A DNA stretch of 64,000 bases, taken from assembly GCF_034119865.1 (NCBI RefSeq), contig NZ_CP139421.1, forward strand, positions 3,162,001 through 3,226,000. The letters are read 5' to 3'. Within the stretch, counting starts at the first letter, position 1; each line of letters starts with the position of its first letter. The notes beneath the pieces were generated by a model. That model was not told where the DNA came from and did no database searches. It saw only the letters and a program-made list of their open reading frames with translations. Shown piece by piece: positions 41,884 through 54,800 of the stretch. This DNA comes from Algoriphagus sp. NG3 (GTDB lineage: Bacteria; Bacteroidota; Bacteroidia; Cytophagales; Cyclobacteriaceae). The position numbers were made by a program, and so were the translations under genes.

Positions 41884-43311
41884 TTGGAAAAATTTATTTC
41901 ATTCGACGAAATCAGAAAATCGCTCGAAAAGAAGGAAATTGACTGTCGAAGAATAGTCCAATATTATTTAAAAAACATTCAGACGAAGGCGCATCTCAAC
42001 GCCTTCGTCGAAGTTTATGAGCAGTCCGCTTATGCCCAAGCTGATCTGATCGATCAGAAATTGGCTAAAGGAAGTGCTGGTAAACTTGCCGGTATGGTGG
42101 TAGGTATCAAAGACGTACTATGCTATGCCGGCCACCAAGCGGGTGCCTCTTCCAAAATCCTTGAAGGTTTCGAATCCCAATTCACCACTACAGCAATCCA
42201 ACGACTGCTGGACCAGGATGCCATTATCATTGGTAGGATCAACTGCGATGAATTCGGCATGGGGAGCTCGAATGAAAACTCCTCCCATGGCAGAGTACTC
42301 AATGCCTTAGATGAAAGCCGGGTTCCCGGAGGTTCCTCTGGAGGTTCGGCCGTGGCAGTACAGGCTAACCTCTGTACTGTATCATTAGGGACAGATACAG
42401 GGGGCTCTGTGAGACAGCCAGCTGCATTTACTGGAGTGATAGGTATGAAACCTACCTATTCCCGTGTTTCCCGCTGGGGCTTGATCGCATATGCCTCTTC
42501 ATTTGACTGCATAGGTGTATTTTCCCGGACAGTGAAAGATAATGCCCTGGTGATGGAAATCATGGCCGGGCATGACGAGTATGACAGCACTTCTTCCAGA
42601 AAACCAGTAATCCCTTATAGTGAATTGCTTCACTTTGAGAAAAAAGCTAAAATCGCCTACCTTAAAGAAACTATAGAATCCCCATCTCTACAGGCTGAAA
42701 TCAAAAGCAATACACTTGCTGTCTTAGACAGGCTAAAATCTGAAGGACATGAAGTGGAAGAAGTTAATTTTCCTCTGTTGGATTATATACTTCCTACATA
42801 CTACATACTTACCACTGCTGAAGCTAGTTCTAACCTCTCGAGGTTTGATGGTGTGAAATACGGATATAGAACTCCCAATGCGCATAACCTGGAAAGTATG
42901 TATAAACTCACCAGAAGCGAAGGGTTCGGTGAAGAGGTAAAACGGAGAATAATGCTTGGGACTTTTGTGCTCAGCGCCAGCTACTACGATGCATATTTCA
43001 CCAAAGCACAAAAGGTCAGAAGATTAATAAAAGATTTTACTGAAAATCTTTTGAATGAATATGACTATATTATTATGCCAACTACGCCATCAACAGCGTT
43101 TAAGTTTGGTGAGCATAATGATGATCCAGTTGCCATGTACCTAGAAGATCTATTTACGGTACAGGCATCCGTATCGGGAGTTCCTGCTATCTCACTACCA
43201 AATGGAAAAGATGGACAAGGAATGCCTATAGGATTGCAGGTGATTTGCAATTCCTTTAAAGAAGCGGAACTTTACGCATTTAGTAATTACTTGATCCAAT
43301 TGACATCATAA
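41884..43311 (+). CDS. gatA: Asp-tRNA(Asn)/Glu-tRNA(Gln) amidotransferase subunit A
   Basis: A 475-residue amidase-signature protein. The catalytic triad is visible as K76 (VGIKD), cis-Ser S151 (PGGSSGGSA) and S175 (GTDTGGSVRQPA), with the GatA-specific EFGMGSSNENS. It releases ammonia from glutamine for transamidation of Asp-tRNA(Asn) or Glu-tRNA(Gln), together with GatB and GatC, which are not in this window. It starts at TTG (41884), 18 bases after tatA. The next gene (MltD-like) starts 14 bases later, so all three may share a message. Confidence 0.93.
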   Translation: MEKFISFDEIRKSLEKKEIDCRRIVQYYLKNIQTKAHLNAFVEVYEQSAYAQADLIDQKLAKGSAGKLAGMVVGIKDVLCYAGHQAGASSKILEGFESQFTTTAIQRLLDQDAIIIGRINCDEFGMGSSNENSSHGRVLNALDESRVPGGSSGGSAVAVQANLCTVSLGTDTGGSVRQPAAFTGVIGMKPTYSRVSRWGLIAYASSFDCIGVFSRTVKDNALVMEIMAGHDEYDSTSSRKPVIPYSELLHFEKKAKIAYLKETIESPSLQAEIKSNTLAVLDRLKSEGHEVEEVNFPLLDYILPTYYILTTAEASSNLSRFDGVKYGYRTPNAHNLESMYKLTRSEGFGEEVKRRIMLGTFVLSASYYDAYFTKAQKVRRLIKDFTENLLNEYDYIIMPTTPSTAFKFGEHNDDPVAMYLEDLFTVQASVSGVPAISLPNGKDGQGMPIGLQVICNSFKEAELYAFSNYLIQLTS

Positions 43312-43325
43312 AACCCAACCTTACA

Positions 43326-44711
43326 ATGAAAAAGACTTTGTTCAGAACTATCACATTTGCGATTGTCACATGTATGATTCCACTGTCCAAAGCCTTTTCC
43401 CAGGAGAATGAAACGGTAGAAGCCCCTTCGGCTGAAGAGCATATCCTGCCGAATTATCATTACGAATACATACCTGATTTCACGTACGAAGAGATAGACC
43501 GCCGTATCAAAGCAATGGATCATGAAATGGCCTATGAGTTGAACGATAGGATTTTCTCCTTCATCCAATACTTCACCGTAAGAAACCGGGACTATACCAA
43601 GATGGTCTTGGCACGTAAAGAGATGTTTTTTCCTATGTTTGATGTTACAATGGCGAAACACGACATGCCTTTGGAAATCAAATACCTGTCCATCATAGAA
43701 TCAGGACTAGATCCGCAAATCCGCTCTAGGGTAGGTGCCATGGGGCTTTGGCAGTTTATGCCTGCTACCGGAAGAATGTATGGTATGAATACCAATAACG
43801 AGGTAGATGATAGAATGGATCCTGAACTTTCCACCGAAGCAGCTGCCAAATACCTCAAATCCCTTTACCGCATGTTTGGAGATTGGGAAGTAGCCATGGC
43901 TGCGTATAACTGTGGCCCTGGCAACGTAAGAAAAGCCATCAGAAGATCAGGAGGCAAGACCTCCTTTTGGGGGATTTACAACTACCTGCCCCGCGAAACC
44001 CGCAGCTATGTCCCTCAGGTACAGGCTATGCTTTACATCTTAAATCATCTGGAAGAACATAATTTTCATCCGGAAGACCCTACCTATGTGGTGGAATATG
44101 AGAAAATCCGCTTTGACAGAGCACTTAGCCTGGACAAACTCGCAGAACTGACCAACTTGTGTGTTCAAGATTTGAAAACATTAAACCCTGCGATTAAGAA
44201 TAACAAATTACCGGAAAGCAATAAAAACATGGCTCTTCGCATACCTAAATCGAAAAGTCCATATATCAAAGAAAATCTAGCTTGGTTAAGTGATTCTCTG
44301 AACAATGCCCCCACAGTTCTTCTAGCTTCTACTGTACAAGTACAATCAGTAGAAGAGCTAGCCCAGGACATCAAGCAAAATTCAATCACCTATAAAGTGA
44401 GATCAGGTGATGTATTGGGATCAATAGCAAGACGTCACGGGGTTACCGTCACCCAAATCAAATCCTGGAACAATCTTTCCTCAAACTTGATAAGGGTGGG
44501 ACAGACTTTAAAGATAAATGGAGGCATGTCCACCAATATTGCATCTACTGACACAAACCCCTCTGGACAAACTACTTACACAGTACAACCAGGAGATTCA
44601 TTATGGATAATTTCCCGGAAACATGAAGGACTGACCGTGGAGCAAATCAAGCGGCTGAACAACCTCAATTCGAACAACATCAAACCAGGACAAAAACTTA
44701 TTATTGGCTGA
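43326..44711 (+). CDS. Membrane-bound lytic murein transglycosylase D-like protein with two LysM domains
   Basis: A 461-residue exported enzyme. Signal peptide residues 1-22, then a lytic transglycosylase (SLT/GH23) domain with catalytic Glu in LSIIESGLDPQ, GAMGLWQFMP and AAYNCGPGNV, then two LysM peptidoglycan-binding domains at about 354-397 and 416-461 (each with the YxVxxGDxL start). It cleaves the glycan backbone of peptidoglycan to anhydromuropeptides. There is no lipobox. It follows gatA closely and ends 124 bases before the DUF4837 gene. Confidence 0.92.
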   Translation: MKKTLFRTITFAIVTCMIPLSKAFSQENETVEAPSAEEHILPNYHYEYIPDFTYEEIDRRIKAMDHEMAYELNDRIFSFIQYFTVRNRDYTKMVLARKEMFFPMFDVTMAKHDMPLEIKYLSIIESGLDPQIRSRVGAMGLWQFMPATGRMYGMNTNNEVDDRMDPELSTEAAAKYLKSLYRMFGDWEVAMAAYNCGPGNVRKAIRRSGGKTSFWGIYNYLPRETRSYVPQVQAMLYILNHLEEHNFHPEDPTYVVEYEKIRFDRALSLDKLAELTNLCVQDLKTLNPAIKNNKLPESNKNMALRIPKSKSPYIKENLAWLSDSLNNAPTVLLASTVQVQSVEELAQDIKQNSITYKVRSGDVLGSIARRHGVTVTQIKSWNNLSSNLIRVGQTLKINGGMSTNIASTDTNPSGQTTYTVQPGDSLWIISRKHEGLTVEQIKRLNNLNSNNIKPGQKLIIG

Positions 44712-44835
44712 TTCCAAGAAGCCTAGCCTGCTGTTTTGTTAATTTTTTTTAACTAGAGGCAATATTCAATCCTAAATAAGGATTTATGTGGTTATGTCAT
44801 TAATTTGACCTTATCCAAGAACCAAACTATCGAAA

Positions 44836-45933
44836 ATGAAAACCTTCTTCTCTATTCTCATAACTCTAATTATGAGTACCATACTAATATCCTGCGAATC
44901 TGACGGCACTAAAACGGACAGTTCTAAACCGAAGGCGAGAGGATCGATTGGGGAAATCATATTAGTTATAGATTCCGCCAAATGGGCAGGACCAGTAGGT
45001 GACCAACTAAAAGATATTTTCGAGTCTGATATTCCGGGAATGATCAGATCAGAGGCAAAGTTCAAAGTAAACACCGTCGATCCCAGGGCAATGACCAGAA
45101 TGCTGAGAATGTCCACCAATCTGATCTATGTGACCACGTTTGACGATAGAGGCTCTGCCAGCCAGGCCATCAATGCCCAGTTTTCTAAAGAGTCCAAAGA
45201 AAAAGCCATGAATGATCCTTCCATGTACTCACTGAGAATGGAAGATGAATACGCTATTGGCCAGGAAGTGCTATATCTCTTTGGAAATACCGAAGCTCAA
45301 TTAATAGAAAATCTGAAGAAAAACGGAAACCGGATTCAAAACCTGTTTGAAGTAAGGGAAAGAGGCAGGTTAGAAAAAGTACTACTTGCCAGGAAAAACT
45401 CTGCCGCAGCTGTGGAAGCCCGGAATAACTTGGAAATAGAAATCAATGTCCCTGCGTCCTATCAGGTAGCCAAGTCTGATGATAATTTTCTCTGGGTGAG
45501 GCAACCCACCCCTAGCGCCAATAGAGCCGATATCAGCTTGTTTTTTTACGAAACAGACTATACCTCAGAAGAGCAGACATTTCCTGAGAACATCCTCAAA
45601 CTCAAAGACTCCATTACCAAACAGCATATTTTTGGAGATCCGGAAGATCCTACTTCTTATGTGGTTTCTGAAAAACAAATCCCCCCTGTCTTCAGAAACA
45701 TGGTGATAAATGATAATTTTACCACAGAAATAAGAGGTGCCTGGAAAACCAATAACACAAGTATGGGAGGATCCTATCTTGGGTACATCATGGTGGATCA
45801 GAAAAAAGGGAAACTTTATTACATGGAAGGATTTGTGTTTTATCCAAACGAAGTACACAGAGATGCCCTACGTGAAATAGAAACCATTCTTCTCAACACC
45901 AATGTGAATTGGGTCGACAACCAGGGCACTTAA
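44836..45933 (+). CDS. DUF4837 family lipoprotein
   Basis: A 365-residue lipoprotein: signal peptide with lipobox ending at Cys20 (TILISCESDG). The body begins with the DUF4837 block GSIGEIILVIDSAKWAGPVGD and contains further family segments (NLEIEINVPASYQVAKSDDNFLWVRQ in two parts, and RGAWKTNNTSMGGSYLGY). The family is confined largely to Bacteroidota and has no established function. The gene is 22 bases ahead of the malic enzyme gene, likely in one transcript. Confidence 0.85.
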   Translation: MKTFFSILITLIMSTILISCESDGTKTDSSKPKARGSIGEIILVIDSAKWAGPVGDQLKDIFESDIPGMIRSEAKFKVNTVDPRAMTRMLRMSTNLIYVTTFDDRGSASQAINAQFSKESKEKAMNDPSMYSLRMEDEYAIGQEVLYLFGNTEAQLIENLKKNGNRIQNLFEVRERGRLEKVLLARKNSAAAVEARNNLEIEINVPASYQVAKSDDNFLWVRQPTPSANRADISLFFYETDYTSEEQTFPENILKLKDSITKQHIFGDPEDPTSYVVSEKQIPPVFRNMVINDNFTTEIRGAWKTNNTSMGGSYLGYIMVDQKKGKLYYMEGFVFYPNEVHRDALREIETILLNTNVNWVDNQGT

Positions 45934-45955
45934 AACCCAAATTATACAAGCTTTT

Positions 45956-48226
45956 ATGGCAATCAAAATTCGCAAGGAAGACGCACTCAATTATCACACA
46001 CAAGGTTCTCCTGGCAAAATAGAGGTTAATCCCACCAAGCCCCTTTCAAGTCAGATGGATTTGGCTCTGGCTTACTCTCCTGGTGTAGCTGAGCCCTGTA
46101 AAGAAATTGCGGCAGATGTAGAAAACATTTATAAATATACCGCCAAAGGCAATTTAGTGGGCGTGATCTCAAATGGAACTGCTGTTTTGGGATTGGGTGA
46201 TATAGGGCCTGAGGCTTCCAAACCTGTAATGGAAGGGAAGGGAGTTCTCTTTAAGAAATTCGCAGGAATAGATGTCTTCGATATCGAAATCAATGAGAAG
46301 GATCCAAAAAAGCTAATTCAAATCATTAAATCCCTGGAGCCCACCTTTGGCGGAATCAATCTGGAAGACATTAAGGCACCTGAGTGTTTCGAAATCGAGA
46401 CTGAACTTAAAAAGGAAATGAATATCCCTGTCATGCATGATGATCAGCACGGCACGGCGATTATTTCCGGAGCGGCTTTGCTCAATGCACTGGAAATCGT
46501 GGAAAAAGATATTTCCCAAATCAAGCTGGTAGTAAATGGAGCCGGAGCAGCTGCGATTTCATGTACCAGATTCTACATTTCCTTAGGAATAAAAAGGGAA
46601 AACATCGTCCTATGCGACATAGCGGGAATTCTTCGGTCAGACAGAACTGACTTAGATGATACTCGAAAGGAATTTGCCACTGACCGAGACTTATATACCC
46701 TCTCGGACGCTATGCTTGGAGCAGATGTGTTTTTAGGTCTTTCGGCGGGCAACATAGTCACTCAAGAGCAGCTAATGTTGATGGCACCTAATCCCATCGT
46801 GTTCGCCTTGGCCAACCCAGATCCGGAAATTTCTTACGAATTGGCAATAGCAGCCAGGGAAGATTTGATCATGGCCACAGGACGCTCGGACCATCCTAAT
46901 CAAGTCAATAACGTACTGGGTTTCCCGTACATATTCAGGGGAGCGTTGGACGTAAGGGCTACCGCTATCAATGAATCCATGAAACTTGCGGCGGCACATG
47001 CCATAGCTAAGTTGGCGAAAGAACCGGTTCCTGATATTGTAAATAAAGCGTACGGTGAGGACAAGCTAGGTTTTGGCAGATTGTATTTGATCCCAAAACC
47101 CCTCGATCCAAGACTGATCACCACGATAGCACCAGCTGTGGCCAAAGCGGCAATGGACTCAGGTGTGGCCAAATACCCAATACAAGACTGGGATGCCTAT
47201 GAGCTTGAGCTTCAAGAAAGAATAGGTATTGATCAACGGTTAATGTCTGTAGTAATCGCCCGAGCCAAGAAAGATCCGAAGCGGGTGGTATTTGCAGAAG
47301 CCGACAACAGGAAAATCCTTAAAGCAGCCCAGATCATCCGGGATGAAAAAATCGGTGAGCCAATTCTACTTGGTAATAGAGAGAAAATCTTAGCTCTCAT
47401 TGAAGACAATTCGTTGGATCTCAGCAATGTGACCATCATCGATCCTATGGAGGAGAAAGCCATGCTCAAGAAATTTGCCAATATCCTTTTTAGCAAACGG
47501 CAGAGAAAGGGCATGACCGTGGGAGATGCTGCCAGGCTCGTCACCCAAAGGAATTACTTCGGGGCCTTGATGGTAGAATCCGGGGCAGCAGACGCATTCA
47601 TTTCCGGACTCACCAGAGACTATCCTAAAACTATTCTCCCTTCGCTCCAAACTATCGGCGTGAAACCGGGTGTTAACCGTGTAGCGGGTATGTACATCAT
47701 GAACACCCCTAAAGGCCCGTTTTTCTTTGCAGATGCTACTGTCAACCTCAATCCTACGGCTGAAGAATTAGTGGAAATCATTGGTCTGACTGCAGATGCA
47801 GTGAGATTTTTCAATGTGGAGCCAAGAATAGCAGTACTATCCTATTCTAATTTCGGGTCTGCAAAGGGGGATATACCGGACAAAATGTCCAAAGCAACTG
47901 CAATAGCACAGCAGAAATATCCTGACTTGGTGATTGAGGGGGAGATGCAGGCAAACGTGGCAATCAATGAGGATATCCAACGTGAAATGTACCCCTTCTC
48001 CAAACTCATCAACAAGAAAGCAAATACCCTGATTTTCCCGGATCTAAGTTCCAGCAACATCGCCTACAAGCTACTTGCCGAACTGGGGAACTCTGAGGCC
48101 ATAGGCCCTATCCTACTAGGCATGAACAAACCTGTACACATATTGCAGCTGGGAAGTTCTATCAGGGAAATTGTAAATATGGTAGCAGTGGCGGTAGTAG
48201 ATGCGCAATCCACCAACAATCTATGA
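45956..48226 (+). CDS. maeB: NADP-dependent malic enzyme (malic domain fused to phosphotransacetylase-like domain)
   Basis: A 756-residue MaeB-type enzyme. The malic domain has [29 protein letters not shown] and [18 protein letters not shown]; the NADP-binding loop is [10 protein letters not shown]. The C-terminal 330 residues resemble phosphate acetyltransferase ([37 protein letters not shown]) and usually act in regulation by acetyl-CoA rather than catalysis. It turns malate into pyruvate and CO2 while making NADPH. Its last four bases overlap the ruvA start (ATGA). Confidence 0.93.
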   Translation: MAIKIRKEDALNYHTQGSPGKIEVNPTKPLSSQMDLALAYSPGVAEPCKEIAADVENIYKYTAKGNLVGVISNGTAVLGLGDIGPEASKPVMEGKGVLFKKFAGIDVFDIEINEKDPKKLIQIIKSLEPTFGGINLEDIKAPECFEIETELKKEMNIPVMHDDQHGTAIISGAALLNALEIVEKDISQIKLVVNGAGAAAISCTRFYISLGIKRENIVLCDIAGILRSDRTDLDDTRKEFATDRDLYTLSDAMLGADVFLGLSAGNIVTQEQLMLMAPNPIVFALANPDPEISYELAIAAREDLIMATGRSDHPNQVNNVLGFPYIFRGALDVRATAINESMKLAAAHAIAKLAKEPVPDIVNKAYGEDKLGFGRLYLIPKPLDPRLITTIAPAVAKAAMDSGVAKYPIQDWDAYELELQERIGIDQRLMSVVIARAKKDPKRVVFAEADNRKILKAAQIIRDEKIGEPILLGNREKILALIEDNSLDLSNVTIIDPMEEKAMLKKFANILFSKRQRKGMTVGDAARLVTQRNYFGALMVESGAADAFISGLTRDYPKTILPSLQTIGVKPGVNRVAGMYIMNTPKGPFFFADATVNLNPTAEELVEIIGLTADAVRFFNVEPRIAVLSYSNFGSAKGDIPDKMSKATAIAQQKYPDLVIEGEMQANVAINEDIQREMYPFSKLINKKANTLIFPDLSSSNIAYKLLAELGNSEAIGPILLGMNKPVHILQLGSSIREIVNMVAVAVVDAQSTNNL

Positions 48227-48819
48227 TCGACTATCTAAACGGTAAGCTTGTATATAAAGACCCTACCCATGTCATCATAGATGTACAAGGCATCGGATAT
48301 CATGTAAAAATATCCCTACAAACCTATACTGAGATAAAAGATGAGGAGCAAATCAAGCTCCTCACCTATCTTCACATCAAAGAAGACGCCCATACACTGT
48401 TTGGTTTCAAACACGAAGCTGAAAAACGACTTTTTTTGCTCTTACTCTCTATCAACGGAGTCGGGCCAAGTACAGGTTTAATGATTCTTTCCTCCTTGAG
48501 CAGCGCAGAAATCGAACAAGCCATACTCGCCGGTGATGTAGCTACTATTCAGCACGTAAAAGGGATAGGAACCAAAACCGCCCAACGCATTATTTTAGAA
48601 TTGAAAGATAAAGTAGGTAAACCCGGGGCTGACACCACGGGCGAACCAATAGGTTTTTTGAAATCCAACAATAAAATCCGCGAAGAAGCGTTACAAGCAC
48701 TCATTACGTTAGGTTTTCCTAAGGCCGCTGCAGAAAAAAATATAGCTAATGTTCTCAAAAAAACAACCGCAGAAATTTCGTTAGAAGATTTAATTAAAGC
48801 ATCTTTAAAGACATCATAA
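48223..48819 (+). CDS. ruvA: Holliday junction branch migration protein RuvA
   Basis: A 198-residue complete RuvA: N-terminal OB-fold ([20 protein letters not shown]), two helix-hairpin-helix motifs (SINGVGPSTGLMIL and HVKGIGTKTAQRIILEL) and the C-terminal domain III that contacts RuvB (REEALQALITLGFPKAAAEK). It binds four-way junctions and recruits RuvB. The overlap with the malic enzyme gene and the 12-base gap to sprA place it in one operon, a gene order typical of Bacteroidota. Confidence 0.96.
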   Translation: MIDYLNGKLVYKDPTHVIIDVQGIGYHVKISLQTYTEIKDEEQIKLLTYLHIKEDAHTLFGFKHEAEKRLFLLLLSINGVGPSTGLMILSSLSSAEIEQAILAGDVATIQHVKGIGTKTAQRIILELKDKVGKPGADTTGEPIGFLKSNNKIREEALQALITLGFPKAAAEKNIANVLKKTTAEISLEDLIKASLKTS

Positions 48820-48831
48820 TCTTACGTTGAA

Positions 48832-51800
48832 TTGAACTTTTGGAGTGTACTGACTTTTTGCGGGAGGAGGTTTCTCTGTAGTTGGCTTGAAATATTCATA
48901 CTATTTGGTCTACTACTGGCCTATTCCACTTCTGAGGCTCAACAAACCAATCCTGACAGTGTCCAGTCCCGGATTGATTCTTTGAATCGAAGGAGACTAT
49001 CTCCCTCATATTTGCTCTGGCAAAATCTGAGGACAAATCCGCTATTCCCGCAACGCAACCCATTTACACAATCACAAATACCTTTTTACCCGGCTAATCC
49101 AATCACGCAGAATGTAGCAGTAAAAGTGGACTCAACACTTCGTTATAATGTAACAGATCAGATTGACACGGTCAGGGTAGGAAATGAGCAAGAATATGAC
49201 TTTGAACAATTCTCAAAAATCCAGGAATATAGAGTACGCCAAGACTACTGGAGAAGTAGGGCACGTGGAGGAGACGGAGAAAGTGCGGTAGAAGGAAGAG
49301 GCTTGATACCTCCACTTACTATCAGCCCCTCTTTTGACAGGCTTTTTGGGGGCAGTGAAATCAATATTGTTCCTTCAGGGTATGTAAATCTGGACTTTGG
49401 GGCGATATTCAGACGTGTTGACAACCCCACCCTCCCCATTCGTCAGCAACAAAACGGGGGCTTCAATTTTGATCAGCAAATCCAGATGGCCGTCAATGGC
49501 TCACTCGGGGAAAAAGTGAAGATCGGAGCCAATTTTGATTCTAATAATTCCTTTGACTTTCAAAACCAGATGAAGCTGGAATTTAATGGTTTTGAAGAAG
49601 ACATCATCCAATCCATCGAAATCGGCAATGTCAGTATGCCGGTCCAAAACAGTTTGATCCAGGGAGCTCAAAATCTTTTCGGTGTGAAAACCCAGCTGCA
49701 ATTTGGCAAATTAGGGGTGACCGCAGTTGCTTCTACCCAGCGGGGAAGAAGAGATAACCTGACGATTGATGCCAATGGGCAGGGCAGATCCTTCGATATT
49801 CAGGCTTCCAAATACGATGAAAACAGGCACTTCTTTATAGGCCACTTTTTCCGTGACAACTACGAGCGATGGCTCAGAGGCCTACCTCAGGTACTCTCCG
49901 GTGTAAATGTGACTAGAATAGAAGTCTATATTATGAACCGGGCGGCAAATACCGAGACACTCAGGAATTTTGCCGCATTTATGGACTTGGGGGAAGGGCG
50001 TGTGATCTCTAATCCTTCTAATCCTAACATAGGAGCCGGGACACCTAATGCCCCCGCTGGGAATGCCGCAAACCTGCTCTATTCGAATATTTCGGGCAAC
50101 CCTGCCTTTCGTCCCTTCGACACCGGATCCAGGGCGATGGAATCCAGTCTGGGGCTGAGAAAAGGAGTTGACTTCGAGCAAATCAACGGAGCCAGGAAAC
50201 TCGATCAGACAGAGTACTTTTTCAATCCTCAACTTGGCTATTTATCCCTTTTTCGGAGACTCCAAAATGATGAAGTCCTTGCTGTTTCCTATGAATACAC
50301 CTACAACGGACAGGTCTATAAGGTAGGTGAATTGACTGAAGACTATCAAAGCAGGCAGGAAGATGAGCTGATTTTCATGAAACTTCTCCGCCCTGCCCGC
50401 ATCAACACCCGGGCTCCTACTTGGGACCTCATGATGAAAAACGTCTATAGTCTTAATGCAAATCAGATCACACGAGATGGTTTTCAGCTCCAGGTGATCT
50501 ATAGGGATGACCGTACTGGTCTGGACAACCCTTCCCTGTTGGAAGGTGCGGAGGTCAAAGACAAGCCATTGATCCAGCTCACAGGTCTGGACAATCTGAA
50601 CCCGCAGAATGACCCCGCCCCTGACGGGAATTTTGACTTTGTGGAAGGGCTCACTATCCTCACTGACCGGGGACTTTTGGTTTTCCCAGTCTTAGAACCT
50701 TTTGGCTCTAATCTGGAAAAGTACTTTCAGCCCGGAGAAGTGGTCCTCAAGGAAAAATACGTTTACGATACCTTGTACAAAACCACGCAGGCAGATGCGG
50801 AGCTGGTCACCCGACTCAATAAGTACTTTATCAAAGGACGACTAACCGCAGGATCAGCAAGTGAAATCCAGCTACCAGGACTGAATATTTCCCCTGGATC
50901 TGTGATCGTGCAGGCAGGAAATATTCCTTTGACAGAAGGTGTGGACTTTACAGTAGATTATAATGTGGGTAGGCTTGTCATCATCAACGACGCAATACTG
51001 CAGTCCGGCAAACAAATCAATATAAGTTTCGAAAAAGCCGATTTGGTTTCTTTCCAGACCCGAAGTCTATTAGGAACCCGGCTGGATTATCTCTTTAATG
51101 ACAAATTCAATATAGGCGGTACTTTCCTTTATTTGAATGAACGGCCAAATGTCACCAGGATAGCCACCGGTAGTGAAACACTGAGAAACAGCCTCTGGGG
51201 CTTGGACGGGAACTTCAGCGATGAATCCAGGTGGCTGACCAAGATGGCTGATGCGCTCCCATTTACCAGCACAAAAGAGACTTCCCTCGTGCAAATCAGT
51301 GGCGAATTTGCCCACTTGATCCCCGGGACTTCCAATATGGTAAATGGAGAACCTGCTTCCTATATAGATGATTTTGAAGCAGCTATCACCCCATTTAACT
51401 TGGGAGGAGCCGCTAATCAAAACTGGAAATTGTCATCTACCCCACAGACTCTTGACAATAGATTTGACCTCAGCAACCAAACTGAAGACAATCTAGGTGC
51501 GGCATATCGACGGGCAAGGGTAGCCTGGTACAACATAGATAACATTTTCTATAGAGAAAGCGGCCCCGGAGTCCCATCCAATATTACCCGGGAAGACCGT
51601 AGAAACCACTACGTGAGAAGGGTCTTGCCCCAGGAGATATTCCCCCAGCAAGACCGGGAGGTAATCGTCACCCCCGAGCCTCTTTTTGAACTCGCCTACT
51701 TCCCAAGTGAGCGGGGAATGTACAATTACAATCCTAATCTGACTACAGAGGGATTTCTTCCCGAGCCTAAAAAGAATTTTGGTGGGGTGACTCGGGCCAT

Positions 51801-54800
51801 TACAACTGAAGTGGATTTTGACCGGACTAATATAGAATATATAGAATTCTGGCTATTGGATCCTTTTATAGAAGGTGAAAACGGACGGGTACTGGATGGC
51901 AACTTCAATCAAAACAATACCACCGGGGGTAAACTCTTTATCAATCTGGGTGATATTTCAGAGGATATCCTGAAAGATGGTCGTCATGCTTTCGAAAATG
52001 GCCTACCAGCAGATGGAGATCCTACGAAAACCGGGGAAAGTGAATGGGGCAGAATTACCCGTGAGCAGTTTTTATTGCCTGCATTCGATAATTCTGAGAC
52101 GTCTAGGCAAAACCAAGATGTAGGGTTGGATGGGTTGAAAAATGAAGATGAAGCTAATTTTTTCAGAAGCCGTTTCCTCGATCGTCTGAATGTGAATGCA
52201 GTTGCCAGAAATCAGATCCTGGAAGATGTGTCCGGGGATTTATTCAAATATTATCTTGACGAGGATTTTGACCAGAATGATGTAAAAATCCTTGAACGGT
52301 ACAAAAAGTTCAATGGAATGGAAGGTAACACACCTGTCACTGCCTCTGAAAATCTTCCTTATACTCCATCTGGATCCAATACTCCTGATAATGAGGACTT
52401 GAATTCAGATAATACCATCAATGAATTAGAAAATTATTACGCCTACGAAATGGACCTAAAACCTGGCAGCATGGTCGTGGGGCAGAATAACATTGTAGAC
52501 AAAACCACTGCCAATGTAAATGGAGAAACAGTAGATTGGTATTTATTCCGTATTCCGGTACGCCAGCCAGACCGTGTAGAAGGCGACATTACAGGTTTCA
52601 AATCCATCAGGTGGATAAGGACTTACCTCACGGATTTCGAACAACCTGTGGTGTTGAGAATGGCAAATTTCAGAATGGTAGGCAGTCAATGGAGGGTGTT
52701 TCAAGAATCTCTGTTTGAGAGAGGGTTTTTCGAAATTCCCGAACCTGACAATTCGAACGTGACGGTAGATGTAGTCAGCATTGAAGAAAACAGTCAGGGA
52801 AGTGCTACCGAGAGTCCATATGTCCTGCCCCCAGGCATTACTAGGGATAGGGACAATACCTCTACAGTAGAGAGGAGATTAAACGAGCAGTCGCTGCGGG
52901 TGTGTGTGGAAGACCTCGGAGCTAGAGACGCCCGTGCCGTGTTCAAAAACGTGACGCTGGACCTAGTGCAATTCGAACGGATCAAGATGTTTTTGCATGC
53001 GGATAGTGAGGATGCCCAGGATGGAGAGATCACTGCCTTCCTCCGTTTAGGCACAGATAATACAGATAACTATTATGAGATCGAGGTACCCTTAGTGATC
53101 ACACCGAAAGGCACCCGTGACCCTGCCCAGATCTGGCCAGCTGCAAATGAAATTGATATCGCAATCCAAGACATAGTGGGAGTGAAAGTGGAGCGTGACA
53201 ATAGGCGTGTCCCAATGAACATTCCTTTTTCCCAGCAGGTAGGCCCGTACACAGTCACGGTGGTAGGACGCCCTGAGCTGAACCAATCCCAAACGTCTAT
53301 GATAGGTGTAAGAAATCCCGGGACAACTGGTGGTGGGAGTAGAAGCATCTGTATATGGGCAAATGAACTCCGTGTAACAGGGGCCACTCAATCAAATGGC
53401 TGGGCTGCCAATGCGCTGATGAATGTGAAAATAGCTGATTTGGCTGTGGTTTCGGGATCGATCAGACACAATTCAATCGGTTTTGGTGGATTGGAAACAA
53501 GGTTGTCCCAAAGAGCAAGATCCGCTACTACGCAATACGATATTTCCACTAACGTGGACATCCACAAGCTTCTGCCTGAAGGGCTGGGCGTAAGTATCCC
53601 CATGTACTTTTCGGTAGAAAACAGCACTACCACACCTGAGTATGACCCGTTAAATCCAGATGTGCCGTTTGAAGTAGCTTTGCAAAAATTCGAAACACAG
53701 GATCAAAGGGATGACTATCGCAAAATCGCATTGGACCAGGTAAACCGAAAAAACATCAGCTTCAATAACGTACGAAAGTTAAAGACCAACCCGGAGGCTA
53801 AAGATCATTTTTACAACCTTAGCAACTTTTCTTTCTCCTATGCATATGGGGTGATGAATCAGACAAATGCTCAGATTCAGGATTACAGCTTCAAGACATA
53901 TCGAGGAAATGTCACCTATAGCTATAGCCCCAAACCGCTTGAGATCGAACCCTTTAAAAATGCAGGATTTCTGGATTCCCCGCATCTGAAATTGATCAAG
54001 GATTTCAACCTGAATCTATCCCCTACGCTCATACTTGCGAGACTGGATATTGACCGCAAGCATCTTAGGTCACAGTACAGAAATGACCAACTCGGTACAG
54101 CAGGTGTTGACCCACTGTTCCAAAAGAGCTTCTTCATCAACCGCTTCTATTCTCTAAACTGGGATCTGACCAAAAATCTGCGGGTGGACTACACCGGAAC
54201 TGTCATGGCAGTAGTCGATGAGCCACAGGGAGACTTGGATACAGAACAAAAATCAGATTCGGTACGCTATAACGCCTGGAGATTTGGCCGACGCACCAAT
54301 TATAATCACAGCATTAACTTGAACTATACCTTACCGCTGGATAAATCACCGCTCACAGATTGGATCAAAGCAGACTATAGATATGCTACCACCTATACCT
54401 GGCTTACCGGGGCGATAGGGCAGAAAGACACCCTAGGCAACTCCATCCAAAACACACGTGACCAATCATTAATCGGAAAGTTTGACCTGATCAGGCTTTA
54501 CAATAAAAACAAAAAACTGGCAGCACTAAATGCCCCAAAACGACCGAGCATTCCTGGTAGGACAGGTGTTTCAGCAGAAGACACTATAGGTACCCCTTTC
54601 ACAAATAAGCTTATAAAATCCCTTATGATGGTGAAAGAAATCACTTTCAGTGTAGGAAAAAGCGAAGGGACTTTCCTCCCAGGATACATGCCAGACGCAG
54701 GTATATTGGGAATGGACGATATCTTTCAAAACCCTGGTTTGGCATTCTTACTTGGTAGCCAAGATGCAAGCATCAGAAATGAATTTGCTCAGGCAGGTCT